Part shown: positions 36,268-45,578 of the stretch, one piece after another
Layout: each line of letters opens with the position of its first letter
How positions within the stretch are numbered: the stretch's first letter is position 1
From: a bacterium
GTDB lineage: Bacteria; Bdellovibrionota_B; Oligoflexia; Silvanigrellales; Silvanigrellaceae
Assembly: GCA_009918675.1 (NCBI GenBank)
Contig: RGDM01000010.1
Coordinates: 1 to 64,000, forward strand
Reading direction: 5' to 3'
Length of the DNA stretch: 64,000 nucleotides
Notes under the pieces: generated by a model
The model's database searches: none
The model's input: the letters and a program-made list of their open reading frames with translations, nothing else
Told to the model about the DNA's origin: nothing
Position numbers and translations under genes: made by a program

Positions 36268-38154
36268 TCATATCAGTGCCAAGGCAAGTTCGACCTGCCC
36301 AAGCGGTGCAGAGATTTGCAAACCTTGTACGTGAGGTTTGATTTGAGCGATCAGCTCGTGGGCAATCTGCAATCCTTCTTTGCGCTGATCTTCAGTTGTG
36401 TTGCGCGCTCGCATGCGCTCGATCAGTGCAGGAGGAACATAAACACCAGGAACTTCATTGGCCATAAATTCCGCATTGCGTAGGCTCATGAGCGGCCAAA
36501 TTCCAGCTATAATAGGAACTTTAAATTGCGATGAGAAATCAAGAAACCGCAGCAAGCTTTCTGCGTCGAAGACCGGCTGGGTGATGGCCCAATGCGCTCC
36601 TGCTTCGACTTTATATCGGAAACGATCAAATTCTTTGCGCAGATCAGGAGCCATTGGGTTTGCGCCAACACCAATTGAAAATCCGGTGGCCCGACCAATC
36701 GACGTGCCGCCCAAATCGTATCCGGAGTTCAGTCGTGTCGCCATGTTCACAAGGCCAATCGCATCGATATCGAACACCGCGGTTGCAGTTGGGTAGGGCC
36801 CAAGTTTCGGAGGGTCGCCGGTCACACACAAAATATTTCTCAAACCTAATCCTGCAGCGCCAATCAGGTCACTTTGAATGCCAAGAATATTTCGGTCACG
36901 ACATGCATAATGGAGAACAGTTTCGATTCCGACTTTTTGCTCAATCAAACAGGCCGCAGCCAGTGCCGACATCCGTGCGCTTGCGCGTGGACCATCGGGA
37001 ATGTTGATGGCATCAATTCCGGCTGTTTTGCACTGCGCTGATCGTTCGAGGAGTTTCTCAATATCAAGGCCTTTGGGCGGCAACAATTCAATAGAGACAA
37101 CAAATTTTCCATCAGCAATGCCTCGGCTCCATCGAGAGGAGGGCTCTGTTCCGGAAGGTTGAGAATTGAACTCGCTTGCGACCGTGACTTGAAGATTAGC
37201 CACCGCCTCACCACCCCGAAGCGCAGCTCCCTGCCGAATTGCACCAGACATCGCTCGAATGTGTTGTGGGGTTGTGCCGCTACATCCACCCAAAATCCGC
37301 ACGCCCTGGAGCAACGCCTGTCGAGCAAACTCACCCATATATTCAGGGCTCGCCATATAAATAAGTCGGCCGTCGACCTGGCGTGGAAGACCCGCGTTTG
37401 GCTTCAGAATCAGAGGCTTGCTGGTGGCGCTTTTGAGGCGTTTGGCAAGCTCAAGGAGTGGAGCAGGGCCATTGCCACCATTCACCCCAACTGCATCGGC
37501 TCCCCACTCATCCAATTTTCGCACAAACCATTCAGGCTCGGTGCCAAACAACGTTTGCCCATCGTCGTTGGTGGTCATCATTGCTATCACTGGATAATCA
37601 CCGAGCGACTTCACAGCCCGAATCGCTTGGTGAATTTCATTCAGATCGGCAAAACCCTCGAGAACAAAAAGATCAACTCCACCTTGCTGAAGTGCTTTGG
37701 CTTGTTCAAAGAAAAATTCTTTGGCTTCATCAAATGATGTTGGTCCCCAGGGCTCAATCCGCACACCAAGTGGTCCCAAACAGCCCGCAACCCAAACAAC
37801 GTCGCCCGCACTTTCGCGCGCAATTTGTGCGCCGCGCAAATTGATTTCAAACAACTGACTGTCGAGACCATAATTCTGCAGCTTGAGACGGTTGGCACCC
37901 CAGGTGTTGGTGGTGATCACCTGCGTGCCCGCTTGAATATATTGCTTGTGAATTTGTGAAATAAGTTCTGCCTGAGACAAATTCACTTCATCAAACGAGC
38001 GATTGATGAATATTCCTTTTTCATACAGCTGGGTGGCAACTCCACCATCAAAAAGAAACGCTTGCTGACCTTCTTGCAAGAGTTTCAAAAAGCGAGAAAT
38101 TCGCTCGCAAGGAAAGCTCAATGAGCCTTCCTGCAGGGAAGATTTACTTGTCAT
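36268..38154 (-). CDS. Homocysteine methyltransferase domain fused to methylenetetrahydrofolate reductase
   Basis: 628 residues in the arrangement of Bacillus YitJ. The N-terminal half (1-310) has the barrel of homocysteine S-methyltransferases (FLFDGGVATQLYEKG, NTWGANRLKL). The C-terminal half (about 340-628) is a MetF reductase (SIELLPPKG, VTGDPPKLGPYPTATAVFDI, WAITQPVFD) that makes 5-methyltetrahydrofolate. The zinc site of the first half is damaged: the position of the first Cys is Gly226 (VNGGNGP, where MetH in this same window has MNCATGP) and GGCCGT is GGCSGT (C291, S292). The reductase half looks intact. GGAG lies six bases before the ATG. It is the promoter-proximal gene of the metF-ferredoxin-metH operon; the 128-base gap upstream shows no riboswitch that I recognise. 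Confidence 0.9.
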   Translation of the reverse strand: MTSKSSLQEGSLSFPCERISRFLKLLQEGQQAFLFDGGVATQLYEKGIFINRSFDEVNLSQAELISQIHKQYIQAGTQVITTNTWGANRLKLQNYGLDSQLFEINLRGAQIARESAGDVVWVAGCLGPLGVRIEPWGPTSFDEAKEFFFEQAKALQQGGVDLFVLEGFADLNEIHQAIRAVKSLGDYPVIAMMTTNDDGQTLFGTEPEWFVRKLDEWGADAVGVNGGNGPAPLLELAKRLKSATSKPLILKPNAGLPRQVDGRLIYMASPEYMGEFARQALLQGVRILGGCSGTTPQHIRAMSGAIRQGAALRGGEAVANLQVTVASEFNSQPSGTEPSSRWSRGIADGKFVVSIELLPPKGLDIEKLLERSAQCKTAGIDAINIPDGPRASARMSALAAACLIEQKVGIETVLHYACRDRNILGIQSDLIGAAGLGLRNILCVTGDPPKLGPYPTATAVFDIDAIGLVNMATRLNSGYDLGGTSIGRATGFSIGVGANPMAPDLRKEFDRFRYKVEAGAHWAITQPVFDAESLLRFLDFSSQFKVPIIAGIWPLMSLRNAEFMANEVPGVYVPPALIERMRARNTTEDQRKEGLQIAHELIAQIKPHVQGLQISAPLGQVELALALI

Positions 38155-38282
38155 AAGGTGCTCCGGCTACTGCTGTGGTCTTTCAATGCCATTCAGCTGG
38201 CAAAAGCTTTATCGAAAATCTCGAGTATTGCAAGCCAAAGGCATGTTTGCAAATACGCTGGAAATTCGTGCGGGGCATCAGC

Positions 38283-39800
38283 TCATTTTTTTTGCGGTTG
38301 AAGAACCTTAAATCCATCGAAAAAAAGCCATTCTGCGAGTTGGGTCGGAGAAACCAACTGACAGTAATGCATCCCGTCCAAATGCAACGGGGCATTTGCA
38401 CCTGTTTGCAAGCGGGGCACCGAAACCACAGCACGACGTTCCTGTGAATCGACAACCCGTTTCGGCTTGGCAGAGATCCACTGCGGGCCAGAGGACATCA
38501 CCAGGTCTTCACCAAACGACAACACCGCACCACGACGCTCAAGGCGCGACACAAGCTCAGGCGGAAGTTGACTCAACACATCTTGATAAAGTGCATTGTT
38601 AAGCGCCCCACATGTACTCACAGCGTCGGGAGGATTCGCTCTGCGCCGCTGTGAATCGGCAACAACCTGGCGCAATGCCATCTCGCTTTTTAATTTGCAC
38701 GACAAACGCTGAAATGCGCGCGACTGCGAGGAAAGATCAAGCGGGTTAAAAGCACGATCTTGACTCTGAATGGCCGTGACTTTGAAATGCCCGGGAGATG
38801 TTTCTACCACGCTTGGTTTTGCAAAGGTAAACCCAGGAACACTTTCATAGGTTTTGACCGCAACTTCCCAGCTCGATTGCAGATCATTTGGGAGCAATTT
38901 TTTCTGAGTTTCGAGACATGACGTCGCATCAAGATGATCCATTTTCGCCCACGCGACTGCCCAGCTGCGAGTATCACTCACGAGCGACTGCCACGACGGC
39001 ATTTGCTCGCGAGCCGCGAGCGAACCGAATGGCCTATCGAGAAGAATTTCATTCCAATATCCGGCCACGGCTCGGGCAATAGATGTGTGCGCAGTTGCAA
39101 CATCAAGTTCGGCATCCATGTCTCCAGTCTGCGAAACACCATTGGCAAAGTCTGAGTGATTCACGCCGGGAAGAACAATGACTCTCTGCTTTGCACAGCG
39201 CTTGGCATCGGGATGATCCGGCTCCAGGCCTTCGCAATCGAGGATGGTGTCCAACACCCGAGTGATGCGCGTGAGGCCGTCCCATTCGCCGGCAAGAATC
39301 AACGTTGGAATATTCGATTTACGCAAACCATTGCCCAAACGAAGCGCATCATTCGATGGATATGCGGCCATAAGAATAACTCCACCAAGCTTTTCGTGTG
39401 CCGGAATCTCTTGAAGGATAATTCCAGCCATCGAATGCCCAGCAATCAAAAAGCGATCCTCAGACAACGGTTGAGCTGCTTTTTCGGAAACTTGTTTTTT
39501 GAACTCCTTAACCGCCGCAGTCATTTGGAAAGGCTCGGGCCAATTGCCAGCATAGTGCGCGATTCCAACGGCGAGCGGAACGGGAGCTTCTTGCTGAATG
39601 CGCTTTGCAAGCTCCACGTACTCATCGGGTCGGCGCTGTGCTCCCGGGTTCAGCAGCAAGCCCCATTCTGGAGATTGGCTCGGCCAGAGGATGTCCATGG
39701 CAGCCGCGCGGGCAGAGCGTATCCCAAAAACTGCTGCCAATAACAATAAAGTGCAAAACATCGGCGCGAGATTGAGATTCAAACGAACGCAGCGGCGCAT
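38283..39800 (-). CDS. Exported alpha/beta hydrolase
   Basis: 505 residues. The signal peptide (LLLLAAVFGIRSARAAA) is followed by an alpha/beta hydrolase core with nucleophile motif GHSMAG, a candidate acid in LAGEWDG and His in PGVNHSDF. The early part resembles dienelactone hydrolase-like esterases. A C-terminal part of about 250 residues contains several Cys and is not assignable. GGAGG lies six bases before the ATG. Gene is divergent from the deacetylase gene, and the 208-base gap between their starts shows no motif I can defend. It precedes the MetF operon on the same strand but with a 128-base gap, so it may be a separate unit. Confidence 0.75.
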   Translation of the reverse strand: MRRCVRLNLNLAPMFCTLLLLAAVFGIRSARAAAMDILWPSQSPEWGLLLNPGAQRRPDEYVELAKRIQQEAPVPLAVGIAHYAGNWPEPFQMTAAVKEFKKQVSEKAAQPLSEDRFLIAGHSMAGIILQEIPAHEKLGGVILMAAYPSNDALRLGNGLRKSNIPTLILAGEWDGLTRITRVLDTILDCEGLEPDHPDAKRCAKQRVIVLPGVNHSDFANGVSQTGDMDAELDVATAHTSIARAVAGYWNEILLDRPFGSLAAREQMPSWQSLVSDTRSWAVAWAKMDHLDATSCLETQKKLLPNDLQSSWEVAVKTYESVPGFTFAKPSVVETSPGHFKVTAIQSQDRAFNPLDLSSQSRAFQRLSCKLKSEMALRQVVADSQRRRANPPDAVSTCGALNNALYQDVLSQLPPELVSRLERRGAVLSFGEDLVMSSGPQWISAKPKRVVDSQERRAVVSVPRLQTGANAPLHLDGMHYCQLVSPTQLAEWLFFDGFKVLQPQKK

Positions 39801-40008
39801 GGTGTGCCTCCGTCGGCGGCGGTAAAAAAACGATTAAAGACAATGCCCAAAAGAATTAACAGAAGGATAGGAGCCGAGCGAGTTTTTTTTGACCTTATCA
39901 GATAGACCCAGTCCCAAGGCTTCGGAATAATGACAAAGCGGTTGCTTAAGAACGGCTGCAGATTTGCAATTAATTTGTGCAGCTATCAACTTGCTCTGGG
40001 AAGGTGTG

Positions 40009-41016
40009 ATGAAAGTTTTCTATGATCCGGTTCAAAAGACTCATGTGTTATCGCATGAGATCATTGCCGGCAAAAGATTTCGCCATCACGAGCGAAGGGC
40101 GCGCATTGACATCATTCGCCGCCATCTGCGGGCGCATGGTCAATTCGAGTTTATTGTTCCCGAGCAACTTCCCCTCGAGGCCGTGCTCGCCGTGCACGAT
40201 GAAGCGTATGTTCGGTTTTTGGAAAGCTCACAGATGCTCTCCAAGGATGAAGTGATTTGGCCCTACGTATTTCCATGTGACCGGCGAGTTCCAGTCTACG
40301 AACCTGTCACTGTGTTTACGGCAGGCTATTACTGCTTCGATGTCGGCACACCAATTATGAGCGACACTTGGCAAGCTGCAATTGCAGCGGCCTCTGGAGC
40401 TTATGCTGCCGCGCATCATCTGAAAAAAACCGGCGAAACCTGCTACGCACTTGCCCGCCCTCCCGGGCATCATGCTGCAGCCGCTTTGTTTGGTGGCTAC
40501 TGCTATCTCAACAATGCCGCAATAGCTGCACAATATCTGTCGCAATATGGAAAAGTCTTACTGATCGATTTCGATTATCACCACGGCAATGGAACCCAAT
40601 CCATTTTCTATGATTCATCGGATGTTTTTTACCTCAGTACGCATGGCAATCCCGCCATCGAGTATCCGTATTTCACCGGATTCGTGCACGAAACAGGAAT
40701 CGATGATGGCGCTGGTTTCAATCTCAATTGTCCTCTCGAACCACACTGTGGTCCTGAGGAGTATTTCAACGCGCTCAAGACTTCTCTTGAAACTGCGCTC
40801 AAAAAGTTTGATCCAAAATTCATCGTCTGTTCATGTGGCTTCGATGTTGCAGACAAAGATCCGCTCGGACATTTCAGGCTACAGCCCGAAGATTTCCACA
40901 CCTTGGGCGGCCTCATCCGCTCAATCAATAAGCCCACGATGTTGATCCAAGAGGGTGGGTATCTTGTCGAACGCCTTGGCCTCAATGTTGAAGCATTTCT
41001 AACCGCGTTCCTCTAA
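40009..41016 (+). CDS. Histone deacetylase / acetylpolyamine amidohydrolase family protein
   Basis: 335 residues, a complete zinc-dependent deacetylase. Motifs are LARPPGHHA (active-site His pair), GGYCYLNNAAIAA, LIDFDYHHGNGTQ and GFDVADKDPLGHF (zinc ligands Asp, His, Asp) and LIQEGGY (catalytic Tyr). The STHGNPAIEYPYF stretch, with an aromatic-rich loop, resembles acetylpolyamine amidohydrolases more than class I histone deacetylases. Substrate is therefore an acetylated polyamine or lysine. The start at 40009 has AAGG just upstream; the frame extends 15 codons more without an RBS. It stands alone on the plus strand between two minus-strand blocks, with its stop eight bases from that of RNase J. 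Confidence 0.88.
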   Translation: MKVFYDPVQKTHVLSHEIIAGKRFRHHERRARIDIIRRHLRAHGQFEFIVPEQLPLEAVLAVHDEAYVRFLESSQMLSKDEVIWPYVFPCDRRVPVYEPVTVFTAGYYCFDVGTPIMSDTWQAAIAAASGAYAAAHHLKKTGETCYALARPPGHHAAAALFGGYCYLNNAAIAAQYLSQYGKVLLIDFDYHHGNGTQSIFYDSSDVFYLSTHGNPAIEYPYFTGFVHETGIDDGAGFNLNCPLEPHCGPEEYFNALKTSLETALKKFDPKFIVCSCGFDVADKDPLGHFRLQPEDFHTLGGLIRSINKPTMLIQEGGYLVERLGLNVEAFLTAFL

Positions 41017-41024
41017 AAACCCAC

Positions 41025-42674
41025 TCACAAACGGTGGAGAAAAAGACTCACGACGCATTTGTAACCAAGTTCACTTTCAAGATCCCGACGCACAGCAAGA
41101 CGCAATTCCTCAGACAAACTTTCTTCAGTCCAATGGGACTTGCGTTGAACTCGCTGTAATTCTCGAAAGCAACCAACAATAGCATCGCGCACACGATCAA
41201 TCGATGTATTGACTCCACGAACAAAAATCTTTGGTTCGCTGAGAATGCGCGAAAGGCCGTTGTCTGTCAGTAACGAAACTTCAACAATTCCATTTTTTGC
41301 AAGCATGACCCGGTTTTTCAGAACATCAGCTGAACCTGAAATCACGCGTTCATTTGCAACGTAATCACGGCCCACATCCCAGCGATCCGTCACACCCAAA
41401 GCTTCTGGTGCAATTGTTAGAACATCGCCATTTTCTACAAGATGACAATTTTCGGCCGGCACACCAACACTCTGAGCAAGACGCAAATGTTGAACCAAAT
41501 TCCTGAATTCGCCATGCAAAGGCATAAACATTTTTGGCTTCACCATTGCAATACATTCTGCAAGATCTTCACAATAGCCATGCCCACTGACATGAACATC
41601 AGCATCTTTGCCTGTCAGCACCCGGCATCCCAGACGCCAAAATTGATTGATCAAAACTCCAATAGACTTTTCATTACCAGGAATGGCACGCGCCGAGAGA
41701 ATAACCAGATCATCGCCATCCAGGCGAATGTTTTCCATACTTCCAAACGCAAGCCGGTTGGCACCTGAAAAAACTTCGCCTTGCGTGCCTGTGCAAAGGA
41801 CACAGATCTGCGAAGGCTGCAGAAGCTTCAGCTCTTCTAACGAAACAACAAGTCCCTCGTCAGCTTCATCGATCATGCCAAGACGTTTAGAGATCTCGTA
41901 GTTGCGAATCAGAGATTTTCCAAGCAAGACAACTTTACGACCGGTTGCGCGCGCGGCCTGGAAGGCGCTTTTCACCCGCCAAATATTGCTTGCAAAGGTT
42001 GCAACAACAACGCGTCCGCGCGAGGTTTTAAACAACGCCGTCAAGCTATCGGAAACCTGCTTTTCCTCGCGATCACGGCCAGAAACAAATACGTTGGTTG
42101 AATCAGCCGTCATTAGCAAGGTTTGTTTGCCATCAGTAATTCGCTTGAGATTGTCGATTGTCACCGAACCTTCTGGGGCCGACTTATCAATTCGATAATC
42201 GCCAGTATGAAGTAAATTTCCGTATTTTGTTTCAAAATAGAGCCCACAGGCATCTGGAATACTATGATTGACTGGAAAAGGTGTGACTGCAGCGTTGCGA
42301 AATGTTGTCTTATTCCAAATGCGCCACACGTGTACTTCAGGTTGCGCTAGCTCAAGACCGCGAAATTTCTCTTTGATAAGCTCGGCTGTAAATTCCGTCG
42401 TATAAATTGGAGCCGAAAATTCCTTATAAACAAACGGAAGCGCACCAATGTGATCTTCATGACCATGGGTAATCAGCCACGCGGTTGGCCTAATCCCTCG
42501 CTCGCGCAAGCAATCGAGGGAAGGAAAAATCAAGTCCATTCCTGGCAAATGTTCATCTGCGAAAAGTGTTCCGCAGTCGACAAAAAACCATGCGTCATCA
42601 ACATGCCAAAGTGTGAGATTCATTCCAATCTCACCACATCCCCCCAAGGGAATCACCTGAAATTTACTGCTCAT
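41025..42674 (-). CDS. rnj: Ribonuclease J
   Basis: 549 residues, metallo-beta-lactamase/beta-CASP nuclease. Visible are PLGGCGEIGMN at the N-terminus, the zinc motif THGHEDHIGA, PVNHSIPDA, LHTGDYRID, the beta-CASP motif VHVSGHGYCEDL and KPKMFMPLHGE. RNase J has 5'-3' exo- and endoribonuclease activity in mRNA decay and rRNA maturation. Length is normal. It lies twelve bases after the AgmX-like gene and is probably transcribed with it. Enzymes of this kind occur in Firmicutes, Actinobacteria and several lineages once placed in the Deltaproteobacteria, and are absent from E. coli. Confidence 0.93.
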   Translation of the reverse strand: MSSKFQVIPLGGCGEIGMNLTLWHVDDAWFFVDCGTLFADEHLPGMDLIFPSLDCLRERGIRPTAWLITHGHEDHIGALPFVYKEFSAPIYTTEFTAELIKEKFRGLELAQPEVHVWRIWNKTTFRNAAVTPFPVNHSIPDACGLYFETKYGNLLHTGDYRIDKSAPEGSVTIDNLKRITDGKQTLLMTADSTNVFVSGRDREEKQVSDSLTALFKTSRGRVVVATFASNIWRVKSAFQAARATGRKVVLLGKSLIRNYEISKRLGMIDEADEGLVVSLEELKLLQPSQICVLCTGTQGEVFSGANRLAFGSMENIRLDGDDLVILSARAIPGNEKSIGVLINQFWRLGCRVLTGKDADVHVSGHGYCEDLAECIAMVKPKMFMPLHGEFRNLVQHLRLAQSVGVPAENCHLVENGDVLTIAPEALGVTDRWDVGRDYVANERVISGSADVLKNRVMLAKNGIVEVSLLTDNGLSRILSEPKIFVRGVNTSIDRVRDAIVGCFRELQRVQRKSHWTEESLSEELRLAVRRDLESELGYKCVVSLFLHRL

Positions 42675-42686
42675 CTAAGACCTTTT

Positions 42687-44447
42687 TTATCTGGAGATCC
42701 GCTCGAGTGTATCAAGATTTTCACGAACCACGAAGCGGAAGGGGAACGAAATGGTAATTGCACCATTCACTGGCCTTGGAAACGACCAAGCTTTGATCTT
42801 CTTTTCTAAGCATTTGATGAATTGAGAATCCTTAATATTTGAACTCGCAACCTGTGCTTTGGCAAGGCGTCCCGACTCGGCAATGGTCCAGCGCCAAACT
42901 ACTTGCCCGCCCAAGCGAGGGTTTCTATCAAGCGCACCGTCATAACAACTTTTGACTTCAGCACTCCGGCCGCGCACGTAAACTTCAACTTCCTTCATGT
43001 CGATCTTTGGAAGCAACTTTGGAGCGGGTGGTGGAGCAATCGAACCCATTGCAAGTTTCGCATTTCGGAATAGCTCCGCCTCACTTCCCAAGAGAACAGG
43101 CTGCCCACCGGAACTCAAGACGTGAGGGAATGTCAGCGAGTCCGCTGCCCATACCAGTGGCTCTGCACCGCTCTCAATCTCAGCGTCGTCCAGCTCTTCA
43201 TCGTCCGCAATCTTTTGCCTTTGTCTTGCCAGAGCAGCAAAACTTTCTGCCGCATGAAAATTGTCCCGTTCGTCGGAAAACGATTTTTCTGCCAAACGAA
43301 AAAACAATCCTGGCTCTTTCGGTGGATCAAAAATTTGGTTGATGTCTGCATCCATGGTCTTGAAGTGATTCTTCAAATAGACGTGCTCAGTTTCAATGAG
43401 CGAAACGATCGCTTCGCGCGTCTTGGTCAGCCGCTCGATACGTGCTCGAGTCCGCTCGGGAAGTGAACCGCTTTCGCCACCGCTCACAACCACGCGAAAC
43501 GGAGAGTAGCTGCTTTGCCCCTTCAAGAAATTTCCAGCGGGCGCTTTGTCGCGCACCGATGTCTGAGCGTTCCATTGATCATCCAAAGCAGCTTGCCAAA
43601 CTCGGCGTCGCTCAAGCGTATCCTGCGGAAGCGAGAAGCCCCGCAATGGCTGTAAAAATGAATCGTATCTGCGGCCTTCGTCTTCCGCCTGCCATTTCTT
43701 CTTTAGTTCATCCACCCATATCAAAGAATGTTCCACGATTTTGTTTGGCTGAAATTCGGAACCATAAACCCATGGCAGAATTTGAAAGTGATCCGGATGA
43801 ATAATGTCACTCGCCAAAAAAGGCGAAAGATCTGCAATCGATCGAAATTGACTGATCGGAGCTTTGTTCAACCATTGTACAGCGGGAATTGTCACCAAGA
43901 TCGTCGAAAGAAGAGCCAGAAAGAAGCCACCACGCTCTATCATCGAATGTGATTCGGGCAGTGCAAAAGGCGCCTTTGGAGCACCTATTATCTTCGCTTT
44001 CGCTGCAACAGGCTTAATCTTTTCGACTCGAAAAACAACCGTATAAGCGCCAATCTCAAGTGCTCCTCGGCTCCCCAGGGGAATAGGCACCTGAAGTGGC
44101 TCAGAAATGGAAGCCAATTCCTTGAGAGCTCCGCGCGGAGCAATAAAGTCTCGCACTGAACCAAATCGATGCCCGTCGGAAACAAAGCCATCGATTCGCG
44201 GATCAAGTAAAACTCGGGCACCATATTTGCCATGAACAGCGAAAAGGAGAATGTCATTTGCAAAACTAGCGAACGGCAAATTCAGTTCGCAGTTTTCCGA
44301 TTTGCCAAGCTTGACACGAGTCGTTCGATTGACCTTTGTTCGATATTCACATTGCATTGCTGGTCCTTGAAAAACCTGCACGCGCAATACGATGTCGCCA
44401 GCAGAGGGAGCTCTCGTAAGCAGACGGGTGATTCGACTCGCGGCCAT
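42687..44447 (-). CDS. AgmX-like membrane protein with FHA-like N-terminus and TonB-like C-terminus
   Basis: 586 residues. Residues 20-142 look like an all-beta, FHA-like cytosolic domain. One membrane segment lies at about 172-193 (FFLALLSTILVTIPAVQWL). A helical periplasmic part follows, with acidic and Pro-rich linkers. The last 100 residues match the AgmX/PglI or TonB C-terminal pattern (VRGRSAEVKSCYDGALDRNP, GGQVVWRWTIAESGRL). In Myxococcus such proteins work with AglRQS motors in gliding and spore coat assembly. Its start shares one base with the stop of the ExbD-like gene (TGATG), with AGGAG eight bases upstream. The operon order here is small protein, ExbB, two ExbD-like, AgmX-like, RNase J. 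Confidence 0.75.
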   Translation of the reverse strand: MAASRITRLLTRAPSAGDIVLRVQVFQGPAMQCEYRTKVNRTTRVKLGKSENCELNLPFASFANDILLFAVHGKYGARVLLDPRIDGFVSDGHRFGSVRDFIAPRGALKELASISEPLQVPIPLGSRGALEIGAYTVVFRVEKIKPVAAKAKIIGAPKAPFALPESHSMIERGGFFLALLSTILVTIPAVQWLNKAPISQFRSIADLSPFLASDIIHPDHFQILPWVYGSEFQPNKIVEHSLIWVDELKKKWQAEDEGRRYDSFLQPLRGFSLPQDTLERRRVWQAALDDQWNAQTSVRDKAPAGNFLKGQSSYSPFRVVVSGGESGSLPERTRARIERLTKTREAIVSLIETEHVYLKNHFKTMDADINQIFDPPKEPGLFFRLAEKSFSDERDNFHAAESFAALARQRQKIADDEELDDAEIESGAEPLVWAADSLTFPHVLSSGGQPVLLGSEAELFRNAKLAMGSIAPPPAPKLLPKIDMKEVEVYVRGRSAEVKSCYDGALDRNPRLGGQVVWRWTIAESGRLAKAQVASSNIKDSQFIKCLEKKIKAWSFPRPVNGAITISFPFRFVVRENLDTLERISR

Positions 44448-45010
44448 CAGTGAGTCTCCTCTTCTGATGGCGCCTTCTCTGCATGAACTGCATATCTCAG
44501 TGTGTCAAAACCAAAACGGACAAGTGAATTTGCAAGCGGCTGAACCTGCGCAAGCGGAACCGCTGCATCTACCCACAAGACAGCTGTACCAAATCCAGAA
44601 CTGATCTTCTTGCGAATCAGCGCAGAGAGTTCCATGTCTTCTATTCTGTCTGCCAAAAATTCGTTGAGTGCTTCCGCTTCGCGCGGCAGCTCAAAGACCT
44701 GGCCCGTATCAAAGATCACTCGCAGCGAGTTCGCAGCTCCTGTCGGACGAATGGCAAGAGACAATCCTGTGGGCACTGCTGGCATTGGCTTTGCGGCGCT
44801 TGAGACAACTTTATGAAGTGGAACGTGCAAGCTTTCAATGAGAAAAAACTCACCCCTGATTTTGAGCGTAAGAATGAATATGAACCACGTTAAAAATGCG
44901 CAGAATCCATAGGCAAGCAGAATCGCTTGTGTGGGTCGGCCGGTGTGCCGACTCAGGCTGGGATGACCCACGCGCCAAGTACCAAATTGTTTAGTGCCTT
45001 GCGTAAACAT
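44447..45010 (-). CDS. ExbD/TolR-like protein, first copy
   Basis: 187 residues. A short cytosolic N-terminus, one membrane helix (about 28-50, AILLAYGFCAFLTWFIFILT) and a periplasmic domain whose end, AVLWVDAAVPLAQVQPLANS then LVRFGFDTLRYAV, follows the ExbD/TolR pattern. ExbD and TolR carry an essential Asp in the membrane helix for proton flow; no Asp or Glu is present in this helix. The start at 45010 is preferred, with GAGG five bases upstream. It follows the second ExbD-like gene by ten bases. Confidence 0.65.
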   Translation of the reverse strand: MFTQGTKQFGTWRVGHPSLSRHTGRPTQAILLAYGFCAFLTWFIFILTLKIRGEFFLIESLHVPLHKVVSSAAKPMPAVPTGLSLAIRPTGAANSLRVIFDTGQVFELPREAEALNEFLADRIEDMELSALIRKKISSGFGTAVLWVDAAVPLAQVQPLANSLVRFGFDTLRYAVHAEKAPSEEETH

Positions 45011-45020
45011 CAAATCCTCG

Positions 45021-45578
45021 TCACATCGGACTCAACAAATCTAAAGGAACAATCTCTGGCACCACATCCTCAGCTGCAAACACTTTCTCATTGATTTCTT
45101 CAATCACCCCAACGAGCTCAGCCATCTGAGAAAAATTCAAACCTTTGCCGCGTAGCGACTGGCCTATCGCAACCTGCCGAATCGGAGAGGAGATATTTTT
45201 CCGACTCCAACCTTCGATTTCATCCTTTAATTCCCTGGGAGATTTGATGGTGCCTTGTTTCACCACGAGCTGGCCGGGCTTAACTGGAGCCGCGAGTTCG
45301 GAAAGATGCCCTACAATGACTCCTTGTTGACTCCAAAAAAGAGTCAAAGTCTCGTCCTTCAATTGCCGAGCTGCCGCAGACGTCGCTTTCGGCAAGCTTG
45401 GGTATTTAAACACCAACATGCTTGCCGGACGAGGATACATCATCAAAATTTGCGAGCCCGTGAGCGCAGCACCTACCGCTGTCATGACAGCCAAAATGCC
45501 GGCCCACGCTCCCCACGCGAGATCAAATGATCTCTTCTTCGTCAGGAACGGGCTCCGAGCGTTCAGCGCTTGCCACAT
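45021..45578 (-). CDS. ExbD-like single-helix membrane protein, second copy (by position)
   Basis: 185 residues with a short basic N-terminus, one membrane helix (GAWAGILAVMTAVGAALTGS) and a periplasmic domain. Resemblance to ExbD is weak and rests on topology, size and its place between exbB and the first ExbD-like gene. Again no acidic residue lies in the helix. The start at 45578 is chosen because GGAGG lies eight bases upstream; an ATG five codons earlier has poorer spacing. The gene overlaps the end of the ExbB gene by 56 bases. Confidence 0.5.
   Translation of the reverse strand: MWQALNARSPFLTKKRSFDLAWGAWAGILAVMTAVGAALTGSQILMMYPRPASMLVFKYPSLPKATSAAARQLKDETLTLFWSQQGVIVGHLSELAAPVKPGQLVVKQGTIKSPRELKDEIEGWSRKNISSPIRQVAIGQSLRGKGLNFSQMAELVGVIEEINEKVFAAEDVVPEIVPLDLLSPM

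Noticed and set aside
38155-38282. SAM or cobalamin riboswitch upstream of the MetF operon
   Set aside because: The gap is 128 bases and no conserved riboswitch core could be recognised by eye. A covariance-model search would be decisive.
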